Source of the DNA: Massilia sp. TS11 | GTDB taxonomy: Bacteria; Pseudomonadota; Gammaproteobacteria; Burkholderiales; Burkholderiaceae_D | Assembly: GCF_022012445.1 (NCBI RefSeq) | Contig: NZ_JAKLTS010000001.1 | Coordinates: 372,001 to 436,000, forward strand | Direction of reading: 5' to 3' | DNA length: 64,000 nt | Shown here: positions 33,833-46,020 of the stretch, in pieces | Numbering within the stretch: position 1 is the stretch's first letter | Layout: each line of letters begins with the position of its first letter | Notes under the pieces: model-generated | Seen by the model: the letters and a program-made list of their open reading frames with translations, nothing else | What the model was told of the DNA's origin: nothing | The model's database searches: none | Position numbers and translations under genes: made by a program

Positions 33833-33892
33833 AAAAATGGGGTCTGACCCCATTTTTCCCCGCAGATAAATCGGGGTCAGACCCCATTTTTC
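33833..33892. repeat. GGGGTCTGACCCC palindromic repeat pair between convergent genes
   Basis: A perfect 25-base palindrome (33833-33857; core GGGGTCTGACCCC flanked by A and T runs) is followed 14 bases later by an inverted copy ending in ATTTTT (33872-33892). It fills the gap between two convergent stop codons. The stem plus T-run on both strands gives good bidirectional terminators. Confidence 0.8.
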
Positions 33893-33895
33893 TGG

Positions 33896-34267
33896 CTAGT
33901 TACATTTGCCGCGCAGGGCGGCGATCGGGAGGAAGGGCAGGGCCAGCAGGCCGCCGAAAATGAAGGTCGGTTGGCGCTTCAGGCCGTCCGGGTGCAGACA
34001 GCTCGGCACCTTGGCCTCGTCGAAGCGGCGCGCGAAGCGGGCGTAGGCGTCGCTGCGCAGCGTCGCGCCCTCGGCGGCCTCGGGGCTGGCGATTTTCTGC
34101 TCGGCCGCCGCTGCGCGCACGGCGGCGCGGATGTTTTGCTCGTCCAGCAAGCTCGGCGGTGGCGCGGGCGCCGTCAGCGGATCGGCCGGTGTCGCTTGCC
34201 ATGCCTGGGCTTGCTGCAGCGGTAGCAGGCAGGCGAGGCAGATCAGGCTGTAGACGGGCAGGCGCAT
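33896..34267 (-). CDS. Exported hypothetical protein, 123 aa
   Basis: It has a signal peptide (LICLACLLPLQQAQA, cleavage near AWQ), a helical middle with Ala/Glu/Arg repeats, one Cys in VPSCLHPDGLKR, and a hydrophobic patch GGLLALPFLPIAAL before the C-terminal Cys. The two Cys may form a disulfide. I recognise no family. Codon use is like its neighbours. Confidence 0.6.
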   Translation of the reverse strand: MRLPVYSLICLACLLPLQQAQAWQATPADPLTAPAPPPSLLDEQNIRAAVRAAAAEQKIASPEAAEGATLRSDAYARFARRFDEAKVPSCLHPDGLKRQPTFIFGGLLALPFLPIAALRGKCN

Positions 34268-34327
34268 GCTGTCACTCTAGTCAATCGCGGCACACTTGCC
34301 GCCTGCCGTTGCAAATTTTTACACGGA

Positions 34328-34636
34328 TCAGAGCGCGGGCAGGCCGTGGTGGCGGCGCGCCCGCTGGCACTGGTCGCTGCCGGGACTGACGGCGCGGCAG
34401 GGCGTGGGCCGGTGCGCGTACACGCTGCAGGCGACCTGCTGGCCGACCTCGCCCTGCAAGGCGCGGCAGCGCGGTTGGCGTGCATTGGTGCCGGCCATGC
34501 AAGTCAGGTGGGGATTCAGTTGTTCGGTCAGCGTGGCGGGCAGGCCGGCCGCTTCGGGCTCGGCCCAGTAGAACGACACGCGATAGGTGGCGCAGCAGGC
34601 GCCACAACGCAGGCAGGGATTGTCTGTCGTACTCAT
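34328..34636 (-). CDS. YkgJ-family cysteine cluster protein
   Basis: A 102-residue protein with an N-terminal CLRCGACC motif and further Cys at LTCMAG, PRCRAL, ACSVY, TPCRAV and DQCQRA. This is the zinc- or iron-chelating signature of the YkgJ (CxxCxxCC) family. It is a short version; function in the family is poorly defined. Confidence 0.8.
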   Translation of the reverse strand: MSTTDNPCLRCGACCATYRVSFYWAEPEAAGLPATLTEQLNPHLTCMAGTNARQPRCRALQGEVGQQVACSVYAHRPTPCRAVSPGSDQCQRARRHHGLPAL

Positions 34637-34679
34637 GGCGTAACACGGGCAGGCGGGCAGGGCGCCCGCCGCCTACAAC

Positions 34680-35939
34680 TTAGTGGAAATGTTCGGTGCC
34701 GGTCGGGGTGTCCTCGGGCATTTCAGCGTGCACGAGCTCGCCGGCGGGATCGGCAAACAGGGGCGCGCCGCAATCGTCGCAGTACTCGGCGATGAAGTGC
34801 TCGCTGTGGCGCTTGATGTGGTGCACGCCGCATTCGTTCAGGTGGCTGACGATCTGGGTCACCGGGCTGCGCCGATCTTCTTCGTTCGGCTGCGGCGGGC
34901 TGCCGTCGGCCGGCGTGCCTTCTTCGTCCTCCTGGCCGTACAGGGGCCAGACGATGCCATACACCACCTCGTTTTCCTGGCGCAGCGTGAAGCCGATCCG
35001 GTATTCGTCGACCAGGTTGTCGTTGTTCTCTTCGCCAAAGCCGGCGATCACGGCGCGCAGTTCGCCCGCTTCGATGCCGAGCGTATTGGTCAGATAGTGC
35101 ACGGCGGCGCGCACCGACACCGGACGGATCTGCTTGTCGGCCTCGCGGCAGGCCACGTAATAGGCCTCGGGCAGCAGCAGCTCGATGCCGCAGCCGGGCA
35201 GCAGGCGCGCCAGATTCGGCGTGGCCTGGGCGCGCCATTGCTCGAGCGCGGCCGCGCGCGTGACGCCGATCGCATTCACGTGCTCGGGCTCCTGCCAGCG
35301 GAACAGCGGGGCGTTCACCGGCGCCACCACGGCCGCCAGCAGATAGCGCGTATCGGCCAGGAAGGGCGCGGTGTCGGCCGCCTTGGCCGCCGGCTTGTAG
35401 GCGCTGCCCTTGAGGGCGGCGGCAGCCAGTTTCTGGGTGATGCCGAAGGTCTCGGCATGGGTGCGCGGCAGCTGGTCGATGGCGTACAGCACCGGCGCAA
35501 TCGCCAGGCGGGTGCCGCCGGCCAGCAGATGGGCGGCGAAATGGGCGTGCAGGGTGGCCAGCATGTCGGCCGGAATCGCGCCCTGGGCGATGCTGAAACG
35601 GGTCCAGGCCAGGATCGGCGCGGCCACCAGCAGCGCGTGGTAGCGCGTCTCGCTGCCCTGGTCCTCGACCGTGATGGTGGTCGATTCGCTGACGGCTTCG
35701 ACGCCTTCCATCAGCACGTCGTAGGCATTCAGGTCCTCGCGGAACAGGGCATTGAGGGTGCTGTCGATGGTGTCCTGGTGGTTGGCCTTGAGCAGCTTGT
35801 GCAGCTGGGTGTCGAGGCTATGCTCCCAGGCCCGCTCCTCAATGCGGCTGGACGCGCTGACCACGGCCTGGGCGATGCTGATCAGGCGCTGGCTCTCGGC
35901 CGGCAGTTTCGGGGACGACTCTTTCGAAGGACGACGCAT
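34680..35939 (-). CDS. DUF2863 family protein
   Basis: A 419-residue cytoplasmic protein with a mostly helical body and a C-terminal His/Cys cluster (HHIKRHSEHF, YCDDCGAPLF) that could bind zinc. Overall it matches the betaproteobacterial DUF2863 family, often encoded next to aconitase as here (acnA ends 166 bases upstream on the same strand). Function unknown. An acidic low-complexity loop (EDEEGTPADGSP) sits near residue 340. Confidence 0.75.
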   Translation of the reverse strand: MRRPSKESSPKLPAESQRLISIAQAVVSASSRIEERAWEHSLDTQLHKLLKANHQDTIDSTLNALFREDLNAYDVLMEGVEAVSESTTITVEDQGSETRYHALLVAAPILAWTRFSIAQGAIPADMLATLHAHFAAHLLAGGTRLAIAPVLYAIDQLPRTHAETFGITQKLAAAALKGSAYKPAAKAADTAPFLADTRYLLAAVVAPVNAPLFRWQEPEHVNAIGVTRAAALEQWRAQATPNLARLLPGCGIELLLPEAYYVACREADKQIRPVSVRAAVHYLTNTLGIEAGELRAVIAGFGEENNDNLVDEYRIGFTLRQENEVVYGIVWPLYGQEDEEGTPADGSPPQPNEEDRRSPVTQIVSHLNECGVHHIKRHSEHFIAEYCDDCGAPLFADPAGELVHAEMPEDTPTGTEHFH

Positions 35940-36105
35940 GGATTCTTCTTGCTTTCTTTATCAATACGGGCGCACAGCCCCATGGCCCGTATTGTAGATG
36001 ATTCGGCATCGTCCCGAGAGCCGTCCTGGGTGTTTTCGCGACAGCCGGCCCAGAATGAAAAACGCCGGCGCGTGGCCGGCGTTTGCAGGGACTGCGTGGC
36101 GCGGA

Positions 36106-38817
<2,712 letters not shown>

Positions 38818-38858
38818 GACCTCTCCTTCAAGTGAGTGTTTTGTTGTTCCTGTGCGGC

Positions 38859-39299
38859 TTAGCCGTTGTTGTTTTCGAGCTGGGCCGTGGTCGTGGCGCG
38901 CTTTTGCTGCTCGGGCGACTTGCATTCATTGGCCAGCTGGCGGCCGGCCTTGGAGTCGAGCAGGATGCCCTTGGCCGGGATGCCGATCCAGACCAGGCCC
39001 TGCTCGGGATTCTCGAAACGGATGGCGCCGGTGGTGGTGGCCACGCGCTGCATCGCATGCAGGCGCTTCTGCCAGCGCAGGGCGATCTGCTGCTCTTCGC
39101 CTTCCTTGTGGAAGATCGTCACGAAGTTGCCGAGCTCGCAGGTGTATTCGGTCTTGTGCTGGCCGGCCACTTCGGGCTCATCGGCCGGCTTCTCGATTTT
39201 TTTCTCGGCGGCCTTGGGTTTGACTTTGCCGGCGGCAAAGGCGGGGCTGATGGCCAGCAGCAGGGCCGCGGCGGCGGCCAGGAGTTGAATCGGTTTCAT
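38859..39299 (-). CDS. Periplasmic MliC-like protein
   Basis: A 146-residue protein with a signal peptide ([19 protein letters not shown]) and a Lys/Glu-rich spacer. A small beta domain follows: [13 protein letters not shown] ... [19 protein letters not shown] ... NECKS, with two Cys able to bridge. The order resembles MliC/PliC inhibitors of C-type lysozyme. The inhibitory loop is not clear enough to claim activity. The start overlaps the CoA-lyase stop (ATGA). acnA begins 41 bases downstream, so these genes are probably cotranscribed. Confidence 0.6.
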   Translation of the reverse strand: MKPIQLLAAAAALLLAISPAFAAGKVKPKAAEKKIEKPADEPEVAGQHKTEYTCELGNFVTIFHKEGEEQQIALRWQKRLHAMQRVATTTGAIRFENPEQGLVWIGIPAKGILLDSKAGRQLANECKSPEQQKRATTTAQLENNNG

Positions 39300-40261
39300 G
39301 CGGAATCCCAGGCGTGGTGAATAAGGGTGTTGGCCGCTTCCGGCAGCGGTAGGCCGGAGAGCTTGGCACGCTGCAACACCGTCCAATAGTAACGATAGCT
39401 GGCGCGGTCGTGCAAGCGTCCGTGCTGGGCGATCGGGCCCCAGGCGGCGGCCTGGGCTTCGCTGAGGATGGCCGTCGCCTCGTTGACTTCGGACAGGCGC
39501 GGCGTGAAGGCCTTGACGATCGGCTTGATCTGGTCGGGGTGGATGCTCCACATGCGCGTATAGCCGAACTCGGCGGCGGCGCGGTGGGCGTCATTCGCGA
39601 CGATGGCCGAGTCCTTGATCTCGGTCGTCACATTGTGCGAGGCCACCTTGCCATAGGCGTGGCAGGCGGCGGCGATCTCGAGCTTGGCGCGCACCACCAG
39701 CGGGTGGCTGAACTGGCCGGGCGAGCGCATCGCATTGGCCGGCACGGCGCCGTAATGGCTGGAGACGAAGTCCATGATGCCAAACGACAGGCATTCGACC
39801 TGGGGCAGGGCGGCGATTGCGAACACGTCGCGCAGGGCGCCGTGGGTCTCGATCAGCACATGCAGGGGCAGGGCGGCGTGGCGGCCGAGCAGCTCGAGCG
39901 CGCGTTGTACATCGGCCACACTGCCGGCCTTGGGCAGCACGATATATGCGGGGCGGGCCGGGGCGATCAGGGCCAGGTCGCGTTCGAAATGGGGATGGCC
40001 CAGATGATGGACGCGCGCGCCGATGCGGCCGTGGCGGTTGCCGGGGTCGCGCAGCAGGCTGGCCACGAGCTCGGCGTGGGCCGTCTCCTGGCCGGCGGCG
40101 GCGCCGTCCTCGCAATCGAAGGTGATATCAAAAACGGGGCCAAGTTCTTGTTGCAGGGCCATCGACTTGCGCATCAGCTTTTCCGAACCTGCATAGTGGT
40201 CGCAGGCCGGCAGCAAGAGCGGCTGGCGTTGATCCTGGAATAAGACCTCGGAAGGGTGCAT
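39296..40261 (-). CDS. HpcH/HpaI-family CoA-ester lyase (CitE/malyl-CoA lyase-like)
   Basis: A 321-residue TIM-barrel lyase. FDCEDGAA and VLIETHGALRDVF provide the conserved metal-binding Glu/Asp, and RMWSIHPDQIKPIV is the typical C-terminal motif of CitE-like proteins. It may cleave malyl-CoA, citramalyl-CoA or a related ester; the genetic context (mdh, acnA) does not decide. The start is uncertain: ATG 40261 is used, but an in-frame GTG at 40279 exists, which would lie in the foot of the mdh hairpin. Confidence 0.8.
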   Translation of the reverse strand: MHPSEVLFQDQRQPLLLPACDHYAGSEKLMRKSMALQQELGPVFDITFDCEDGAAAGQETAHAELVASLLRDPGNRHGRIGARVHHLGHPHFERDLALIAPARPAYIVLPKAGSVADVQRALELLGRHAALPLHVLIETHGALRDVFAIAALPQVECLSFGIMDFVSSHYGAVPANAMRSPGQFSHPLVVRAKLEIAAACHAYGKVASHNVTTEIKDSAIVANDAHRAAAEFGYTRMWSIHPDQIKPIVKAFTPRLSEVNEATAILSEAQAAAWGPIAQHGRLHDRASYRYYWTVLQRAKLSGLPLPEAANTLIHHAWDSA

Positions 40262-40276
40262 GGTCACAGTGGTTGA

Positions 40277-40302
40277 CACACCGCCCCGCGTGGGGCGGTG
40301 TG
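40277..40302 (-). terminator. Hairpin after mdh
   Basis: An 11-bp perfect stem (CACACCGCCCC with GGGGCGGTGTG, loop GCGT) lies 14 bases after the mdh stop, without a T-run. It probably reduces read-through from mdh into the CoA-lyase gene. Confidence 0.6.
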
Positions 40303-40315
40303 GATCAGGCTGGAA

Positions 40316-41305
40316 TTAGCCCAGCAGGTGCTTGACGCCGTCCTTCTCTTCGTTCAGCTCGGCGAGAGTCTTGTTGATGCACTCTTGCGAGAAGGCGTCG
40401 ATCTCCAGACCCTGGATGATCGTGTATTCGCCGTTTTCGCAGGTCACCGGGAACCCGAACATCGTGCCTTCCGGGATGCCATACGAACCGTCCGAGGGGA
40501 TGCCCATCGTGGTCCATTTGCCATTCGTGCCCAGCACCCAGTCACGGATGTGGTCGATGGCGGCATTCGCGGCCGAGGCGGCCGAGGACACGCCGCGTGC
40601 GGCGATGATGGCGGCGCCGCGCTTGCCGACGGTCGGCAGGAAGGTGTCGCGGTTCCAGGCTTCGTCGTTGATCATGTCCTTGACCGAGGCGCCATCGATG
40701 GTGGCGAAGCGGTAGTCGGCGTACATGGTCGGCGAGTGGTTGCCCCAGACGCACAGTTTCTCGATCGAGGAGACGGCCTTGCCGGTCTTGGCGGCGATCT
40801 GCGACAGCGCGCGATTGTGGTCCAGGCGCAGCATGGCGGTGAAGTTCTTGGCCGGCAGGCTCGGGGCCGATTTCATGGCGATGTAGGCATTGGTATTGGC
40901 CGGGTTGCCGACCACCAGCACTTTCACATTGCGCGAGGCGACGGCGTCCAGGGCCTTGCCCTGCACGGTGAAGATCTGGGCGTTGGCTTCGAGCAGGTCT
41001 TTGCGCTCCATGCCCGGGCCGCGCGGACGGGCGCCGACCAGCAGGGCCACGTCGGCGTCTTTGAAGGCGGTCATCGGGTCGCTGTGGGCGCTCATGCCGG
41101 CCAGCAGCGGGAAGGCGCAGTCTTCGAGTTCCATCATCACGCCTTTCAGGGCGTTCTGGGCTTTTTCGTCAGGGATTTCCAGCAGTTGCAGGATGACCGG
41201 CTGGTCCTTGCCCAGCATTTCGCCGCTGGCGATGCGGAACAGCAGGGAATAGCCGATTTGGCCGGCTGCGCCGGTCACCGCGACGCGCATAGGGGATTTA
41301 GCCAT
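40316..41305 (-). CDS. mdh: Malate dehydrogenase
   Basis: A 329-residue NAD-dependent enzyme oxidising malate to oxaloacetate. NAD motif [16 protein letters not shown], substrate Arg in [15 protein letters not shown], catalytic Asp in LRLDHNRAL and His in VWGNHSPTM. It is of the LDH-like, cytosolic-MDH-type dimeric family common in betaproteobacteria. The ATG at 41305 is preceded by GGAGATTC. It is divergent from the GntR regulator across a 218-base region with a perfect palindrome. Confidence 0.96.
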   Translation of the reverse strand: MAKSPMRVAVTGAAGQIGYSLLFRIASGEMLGKDQPVILQLLEIPDEKAQNALKGVMMELEDCAFPLLAGMSAHSDPMTAFKDADVALLVGARPRGPGMERKDLLEANAQIFTVQGKALDAVASRNVKVLVVGNPANTNAYIAMKSAPSLPAKNFTAMLRLDHNRALSQIAAKTGKAVSSIEKLCVWGNHSPTMYADYRFATIDGASVKDMINDEAWNRDTFLPTVGKRGAAIIAARGVSSAASAANAAIDHIRDWVLGTNGKWTTMGIPSDGSYGIPEGTMFGFPVTCENGEYTIIQGLEIDAFSQECINKTLAELNEEKDGVKHLLG

Positions 41306-41447
41306 GATGAATCTCCAAAATAGAGGTGGGAAACTGGGGTCGCTGAGCGAGCGATCATTCGAAAACGACAATCATACCAAAACCGCGCGCAGACAAATTC
41401 GCCAACGAGTGTAGTCTTCGGGAAAGAGTCTGTCAATTCATATCATA

Positions 41448-41463
41448 TGTCTTATATAAGACA
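41448..41463. promoter_or_regulatory. Perfect 16-bp palindrome, probable GntR/HutC operator
   Basis: TGTCTTATATAAGACA is its own exact complement. It lies in the mdh-GntR divergent gap, 61 bases before the regulator start, in a locally AT-rich stretch. HutC-group GntR proteins bind palindromes of this GTCT...AGAC type, so autoregulation and control of mdh are likely. Confidence 0.65.
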
Positions 41464-41523
41464 GATGATTATTGATGGTAGATCACTGGACGCTGGCAGG
41501 CATTTGTGGTGAAATCGCGGTCT

Positions 41524-42282
41524 ATGAGCCAGTCTTCCCACAACCCGAACGCTGCTGCTGGGCCGTCGCCGACTTTCAGTCCGCTGTACCAGCAGATCAA
41601 GGCGTTGATCACGCAAAGCCTGCAGTCGGGCGAGTGGAAGCCGGGCGAACTGATTCCGTCCGAAGTCGAGCTGGCGGCGCGCTTCAAGGTCAGCCAGGGC
41701 ACGGTGCGCAAGGCCATCGACGAACTGGCGGCCGAGAACCTGGTCAGCCGCCGCCAGGGCAAGGGCACCTTCGTGTCCACCCACAATGAGGCGCGCGCCC
41801 ATTTCCGCTTCCTGCGCCTGGTGCCGGACGAGGGCGTGCCGCACCATCCTGACAGCAAGATCGTCGAAGTCAAGCGCATGCGCGCGCCGGCCGAGGTGGC
41901 CCGCTCGCTCGAATTGAAGTCGGGCGACGCGGTGGTGTTCATCAAGCGTGTGCTGTCCTTCGACGGCGCGCCTATCATCGTGGAAGAACTGTGGCTGCCG
42001 GGCCTGTTGTTCAAGGGGCTGACGGCCGAGCGGCTCGACGAGTACAAAGGCCCGATGTACGGCCTGTTCGAGTCCGAATTCGGCACGCGCATGATCCGCG
42101 CGACCGAAAAGCTGCGCGCCGTCTGCGCCGACGCGGCCGCCGCCGCCTTTCTGGGCATCGCGGCCGGTACGCCGCTGCTGTGCGCCGAGCGGGTCAGCTA
42201 CACCTATGGCGACAAGGCGGTGGAGCTGCGCCGCGGTCTGTATTTGACGGAGCACCACCATTATTTGAACGAGTTGTCCTAG
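41524..42282 (+). CDS. GntR-family (HutC/UTRA) transcriptional regulator
   Basis: A 252-residue regulator. The N-terminal winged HTH shows PLYQQIKALI, LIPSEVELAARFKVSQGTVR and NLVSRRQGKGTFV. The UTRA ligand domain (about 90-245) includes VVFIKRVLSFDGAPIIVEE and ELRRGLYLTEHHHYLNELS. It sits between mdh and the sdh operon, so it probably senses a central-carbon metabolite and controls these TCA genes. The ligand is unknown. Confidence 0.88.
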   Translation: MSQSSHNPNAAAGPSPTFSPLYQQIKALITQSLQSGEWKPGELIPSEVELAARFKVSQGTVRKAIDELAAENLVSRRQGKGTFVSTHNEARAHFRFLRLVPDEGVPHHPDSKIVEVKRMRAPAEVARSLELKSGDAVVFIKRVLSFDGAPIIVEELWLPGLLFKGLTAERLDEYKGPMYGLFESEFGTRMIRATEKLRAVCADAAAAAFLGIAAGTPLLCAERVSYTYGDKAVELRRGLYLTEHHHYLNELS

Positions 42283-42416
42283 GCGTGGCGCGGCCGCGAG
42301 GCCGCCCTGCAAAGTGTGAGTGTTGCGCGTAAAATACGTTGGTTTTGAGAAAACCTGAAGTTGTTATTAGGCAACAATGTCGGGTCGAAAATTTACTTAG
42401 TAACAGGGAGAGCCTT

Positions 42417-42833
42417 ATGTCCGAAGCCGTGAGTGAGAAAAAGCAGCGGCCACAATTCCGGAACATCCATGTTTCGGAAATCGTTAAGTACCGCTTGCCG
42501 CCGTCTGGCATTGTGTCAATTCTTCACCGCATCAGCGGCGCCGGCCTGTTCCTCGGCCTGCCTTTCCTGCTCTTTTTGTTCGAAAAGAGCATCACCTCCG
42601 AAATCTCCTTCTATCACTTCAAGGGCATCGCCGAGCAGCCCCTGGTCAAACTGCTGATCCTGTTCTTCAGCTGGGCCTATCTGCACCACTTCTGTGCCGG
42701 CGTGCGCCACCTGTTCATGGACATGCACGTGGCGATCGAAAAGCAGTCCGCGCGCAAGACCGCGGTGTCGGTCCTGGCCGTGAGCCTGCTGCTGACCGCG
42801 GGCGTCGCCTACAAACTGTTTGGAGCTAACTGA
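42417..42833 (+). CDS. sdhC: Succinate dehydrogenase cytochrome b556 subunit
   Basis: A 138-residue membrane anchor of complex II with three helices. Motifs are SIVSILHRISGAGLFLG-type (HRxxG, quinone-site Ser/Arg) near residue 40 and HHFCAGVRHLFMD, whose His ligates heme b. The gene overlaps sdhD by one base, and the order sdhC-D-A-B-E is standard. Confidence 0.96.
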   Translation: MSEAVSEKKQRPQFRNIHVSEIVKYRLPPSGIVSILHRISGAGLFLGLPFLLFLFEKSITSEISFYHFKGIAEQPLVKLLILFFSWAYLHHFCAGVRHLFMDMHVAIEKQSARKTAVSVLAVSLLLTAGVAYKLFGAN

Positions 42834-43201
42834 TGGCAAAAGATACCAATATCGGTCCGAAGCGCCTCGTCGTCGGCGCCCACTACGGCCTGAAAGACTG
42901 GCTGGCCCAGCGCGTGACGGCCGTGGTCATGGCCCTGTACACCCTGGTCCTGCTGGGCACCGTGTTCACCTCCAGCAGCTACACCTATGAAGCCTGGGCC
43001 GGCCTGTTCGCGCGCCAGTGGTTCAAGCTGTTCTCGGTGGTGACCTTCTTCGCCCTGTTCTATCACGCCTGGGTCGGTGTCCGTGACATCTGGATGGACT
43101 ATGTGAAGTCCGTCGGCCTGCGTCTGTTCCTGCAAATTGCGACCATCCTGTGGCTGGTTGGCTGCGCCGCCTGGGTGGTGCAGATTCTGTGGAGTGTCTA
43201 A
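42833..43201 (+). CDS. sdhD: Succinate dehydrogenase hydrophobic membrane anchor
   Basis: A 122-residue three-helix anchor. RLVVGAHYGLKDWLAQRVTA opens the protein, and FYHAWVGVRDIWMDYVK contains the heme/quinone-site His and Asp. It completes the membrane part of complex II with SdhC. The start shares one base with the sdhC stop (TGATG), and sdhA begins two bases after its stop. Confidence 0.95.
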   Translation: MAKDTNIGPKRLVVGAHYGLKDWLAQRVTAVVMALYTLVLLGTVFTSSSYTYEAWAGLFARQWFKLFSVVTFFALFYHAWVGVRDIWMDYVKSVGLRLFLQIATILWLVGCAAWVVQILWSV

Positions 43202-43203
43202 TC

Positions 43204-44982
43204 GTGGCAGCTATTAAAACTGCAGTTCCTTCGCGCCGCTTCGATGCGGTGATCATCGGCGCCGGCGGCTCCGGCATGCGCGCCTCCCTGCAACTGGCCG
43301 AAGCCGGCCTGAATGTGGCGGTGCTGTCGAAAGTCTTCCCGACCCGTTCGCACACGGTCGCGGCCCAGGGCGGCATTGGCGCCTCGCTCGGCAATATGAG
43401 CGAGGACGACTGGTACTGGCATATGTTCGACACCGTCAAGGGCTCGGACTATCTGGGCGACCAGGACGCCATCGAATTCATGTGCCGTGAAGCGCCGAAA
43501 GTCGTGTACGAGCTCGAACACTTCGGCATGCCCTTCGACCGCAACCCGGACGGCACCATCTACCAGCGTCCGTTCGGCGGCCACACGGCCAACTTCGGCG
43601 AGAAGCCGGTGCAGCGTGCCTGCGCCGCCGCCGACCGTACCGGCCACGCGCTGCTGCACACGCTCTACCAGCGCAATGTGCGCGCGCGCACCCACTTCTT
43701 CGTCGAGTGGATGGCGCTCGACCTGATCCGCGACGCCGAGGGCGACGTGGTCGGCGTGCTGGCCCTGGAAATGGAAACCGGCGACACCATGATTCTGGAA
43801 GCGAAGACCACGATCTTCGCCACCGGCGGTGCCGGCCGTATCTTCGCCGCCTCGACCAATGCCTTCATCAACACCGGCGACGGCATGGGCATGGCGGCGC
43901 GCGCCGGCCTGCCGCTGCAGGACATGGAGTTCTGGCAGTTCCACCCGACCGGCGTGGCCGGCGCCGGCGTGCTGATCACCGAAGGCGTGCGCGGCGAGGG
44001 CGGTATCCTGATCAACGCCAATGGCGAGCGCTTCATGGAGCGCTATGCGCCGACCCTGAAGGATCTGGCCCCGCGTGACTTCGTGTCGCGCTCGATGGAC
44101 CAGGAGATCAAGGAAGGCCGCGGCTGCGGTCCGAACAAGGACCACGTGCTGCTCGACCTGCGCCACATCGGCGCCGACACGATCAAGAAGCGTCTGCCCT
44201 CGATCCTCGAAATCGGCCACAAGTTCGCCAACGTCGACGCCACCAAGGAACCGATCCCCGTGGTGCCGACCATCCACTACCAGATGGGCGGTATTCCGAC
44301 CAATATCCACGGCCAGGTCGTGGTGCCGGCCGGCGACGGCAGCCAGAAGGTCGTCAACGGCCTGTACGCGATCGGCGAATGCGCCTGCGTCTCGGTGCAC
44401 GGCGCCAACCGCCTGGGCACCAACTCGCTGCTCGACCTGGTGGTGTTCGGCCGCGCGGCCGGTAACCACGTGGTCGCCTCGAACCTGAAGATGAAGTCGA
44501 ACAAGCCGCTGCCGGCCGATGCCGCCGACCGTGCGCTCGACCGCCTGAACCGCCTCGAAACCTCGACCGGCGGCGAAAAAGTGCAGGGCGTGGCCAACGA
44601 CATCCGCAAGACCATGCAGACCTACTGCGGCGTGTTCCGTACCGACGAGCTGCTCAGCAAGGGCGTGGAAGAAATCATGAAGCTCGACGAGCGCCGCAAG
44701 CACGTCTCGTTCAAGGACAAATCGAAGGTCTTCAATACCGCGCGCATCGAAGCGCTCGAACTGGATAACCTGATCGAAACGGCGAAAGCGACCATCTGCT
44801 CGGCCGTGGCACGTAAGGAATCGCGTGGCGCCCATGCCCACCGCGACTTCCCCAACCGCGACGACGAAACCTGGATGAAGCACACGCTGTGGTTCTCGGA
44901 AGGCAATCGCCTCGAGTACAAGCCGGTCGTCACCAAACCGCTGACGGTCGAGACCTTCAAGCCCAAAGCCCGTACCTTCTAA
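43204..44982 (+). CDS. sdhA: Succinate dehydrogenase flavoprotein subunit
   Basis: A 592-residue catalytic subunit that oxidises succinate to fumarate. FAD motif [18 protein letters not shown] and [16 protein letters not shown], whose His carries covalent [12 protein letters not shown] follows, with the catalytic region near [12 protein letters not shown]. The start is GTG, two bases past the sdhD stop. Confidence 0.97.
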   Translation: MAAIKTAVPSRRFDAVIIGAGGSGMRASLQLAEAGLNVAVLSKVFPTRSHTVAAQGGIGASLGNMSEDDWYWHMFDTVKGSDYLGDQDAIEFMCREAPKVVYELEHFGMPFDRNPDGTIYQRPFGGHTANFGEKPVQRACAAADRTGHALLHTLYQRNVRARTHFFVEWMALDLIRDAEGDVVGVLALEMETGDTMILEAKTTIFATGGAGRIFAASTNAFINTGDGMGMAARAGLPLQDMEFWQFHPTGVAGAGVLITEGVRGEGGILINANGERFMERYAPTLKDLAPRDFVSRSMDQEIKEGRGCGPNKDHVLLDLRHIGADTIKKRLPSILEIGHKFANVDATKEPIPVVPTIHYQMGGIPTNIHGQVVVPAGDGSQKVVNGLYAIGECACVSVHGANRLGTNSLLDLVVFGRAAGNHVVASNLKMKSNKPLPADAADRALDRLNRLETSTGGEKVQGVANDIRKTMQTYCGVFRTDELLSKGVEEIMKLDERRKHVSFKDKSKVFNTARIEALELDNLIETAKATICSAVARKESRGAHAHRDFPNRDDETWMKHTLWFSEGNRLEYKPVVTKPLTVETFKPKARTF

Positions 44983-44992
44983 GGCGAACATC

Positions 44993-45703
44993 ATGCCCCG
45001 TACTGTTAAATTCGAAATCTACCGCTACGATCCGGACAAGGACGCCAAGCCCTATATGCAGTCCCTGACGGTGGAACTGCAGGACACCGACAAGATGCTG
45101 CTCGACGCCCTGCAGCGCATCAAGTCCGACGTTGACGATTCGCTGGCCCTGCGCCGCTCCTGCCGTGAAGGCGTGTGCGGTTCGGACGCCATGAATATCA
45201 ATGGCAAGAACGGCCTGGCCTGCACCACCAACCTGAACGAACTGACCCAGCCGATCGTGCTGCGCCCGCTGCCGGGCCTGCCCGTGATCCGCGACCTGAT
45301 CGTGGACATGAGCCAGTTCTTCAAGCAGTACCACTCGATCAAGCCCTTCCTGATCAACGACTCGATTCCGCCCGAGAAGGAACGCCTGCAGTCGCCGGCC
45401 CAGCGCGAAGAGCTCGACGGTCTGTACGAGTGCATCCTGTGCGCCTGCTGCTCGACCTCCTGCCCCTCGTTCTGGTGGAACCCGGACAAGTTCGTCGGCC
45501 CGGCCGGCCTGCTGCAGGCCTACCGCTTCATCGCCGACTCGCGCGACGAAGCCACGGCCGAGCGTCTGGACAATCTGGAAGACCCGTACCGCCTGTTCCG
45601 CTGCCACTCGATCATGAATTGCGTGGACGTCTGCCCGAAAGGCCTGAATCCGAACAAGGCCATCGGTAAGATCAAGGAACTGATGGTGCGGCGCGCGGTG
45701 TAA
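44993..45703 (+). CDS. sdhB: Succinate dehydrogenase iron-sulfur subunit
   Basis: A 236-residue subunit with three clusters: [2Fe-2S] ligands in [17 protein letters not shown] and LACTT, then [16 protein letters not shown] and [17 protein letters not shown] for the [4Fe-4S] and [3Fe-4S] clusters. It passes electrons from SdhA flavin to the quinone site. It lies ten bases after sdhA. Confidence 0.97.
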   Translation: MPRTVKFEIYRYDPDKDAKPYMQSLTVELQDTDKMLLDALQRIKSDVDDSLALRRSCREGVCGSDAMNINGKNGLACTTNLNELTQPIVLRPLPGLPVIRDLIVDMSQFFKQYHSIKPFLINDSIPPEKERLQSPAQREELDGLYECILCACCSTSCPSFWWNPDKFVGPAGLLQAYRFIADSRDEATAERLDNLEDPYRLFRCHSIMNCVDVCPKGLNPNKAIGKIKELMVRRAV

Positions 45704-45706
45704 GGC

Positions 45707-45973
45707 ATGCACACGCACCAGTCCGACCCCGTCAAGCGTGCGCGCCTGCGTTGGCGCGCGCGCCGCGGTCTGCTCGAAAACGACCTGATCCTCACGCGCT
45801 TCCTCGATGCGCATGAGGACGGTCTGAGCGACGCGGAAGTCGACGCCCTGACGCGCCTGCTCAACCTGTCGGACAATGATTTGATGGATTTGATGCTGGG
45901 CCGCAAAGAGCCCGACGGAGACATCGACCTGCCCCATGTGCACGCCTTGCTGGCGCGCCTGCGCCAGGCCTGA
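45707..45973 (+). CDS. sdhE: FAD assembly factor SdhE
   Basis: An 88-residue helical protein that promotes covalent flavinylation of SdhA. The RRGLLEND segment contains the essential RGxxE motif, followed by [20 protein letters not shown]. It starts three bases after sdhB, in the usual place. Confidence 0.95.
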   Translation: MHTHQSDPVKRARLRWRARRGLLENDLILTRFLDAHEDGLSDAEVDALTRLLNLSDNDLMDLMLGRKEPDGDIDLPHVHALLARLRQA

Positions 45974-46020
45974 CCGACCGTTTTTTTATTGTAGACTCGC
46001 CTCCCAAAGAAGGAAGTGCC

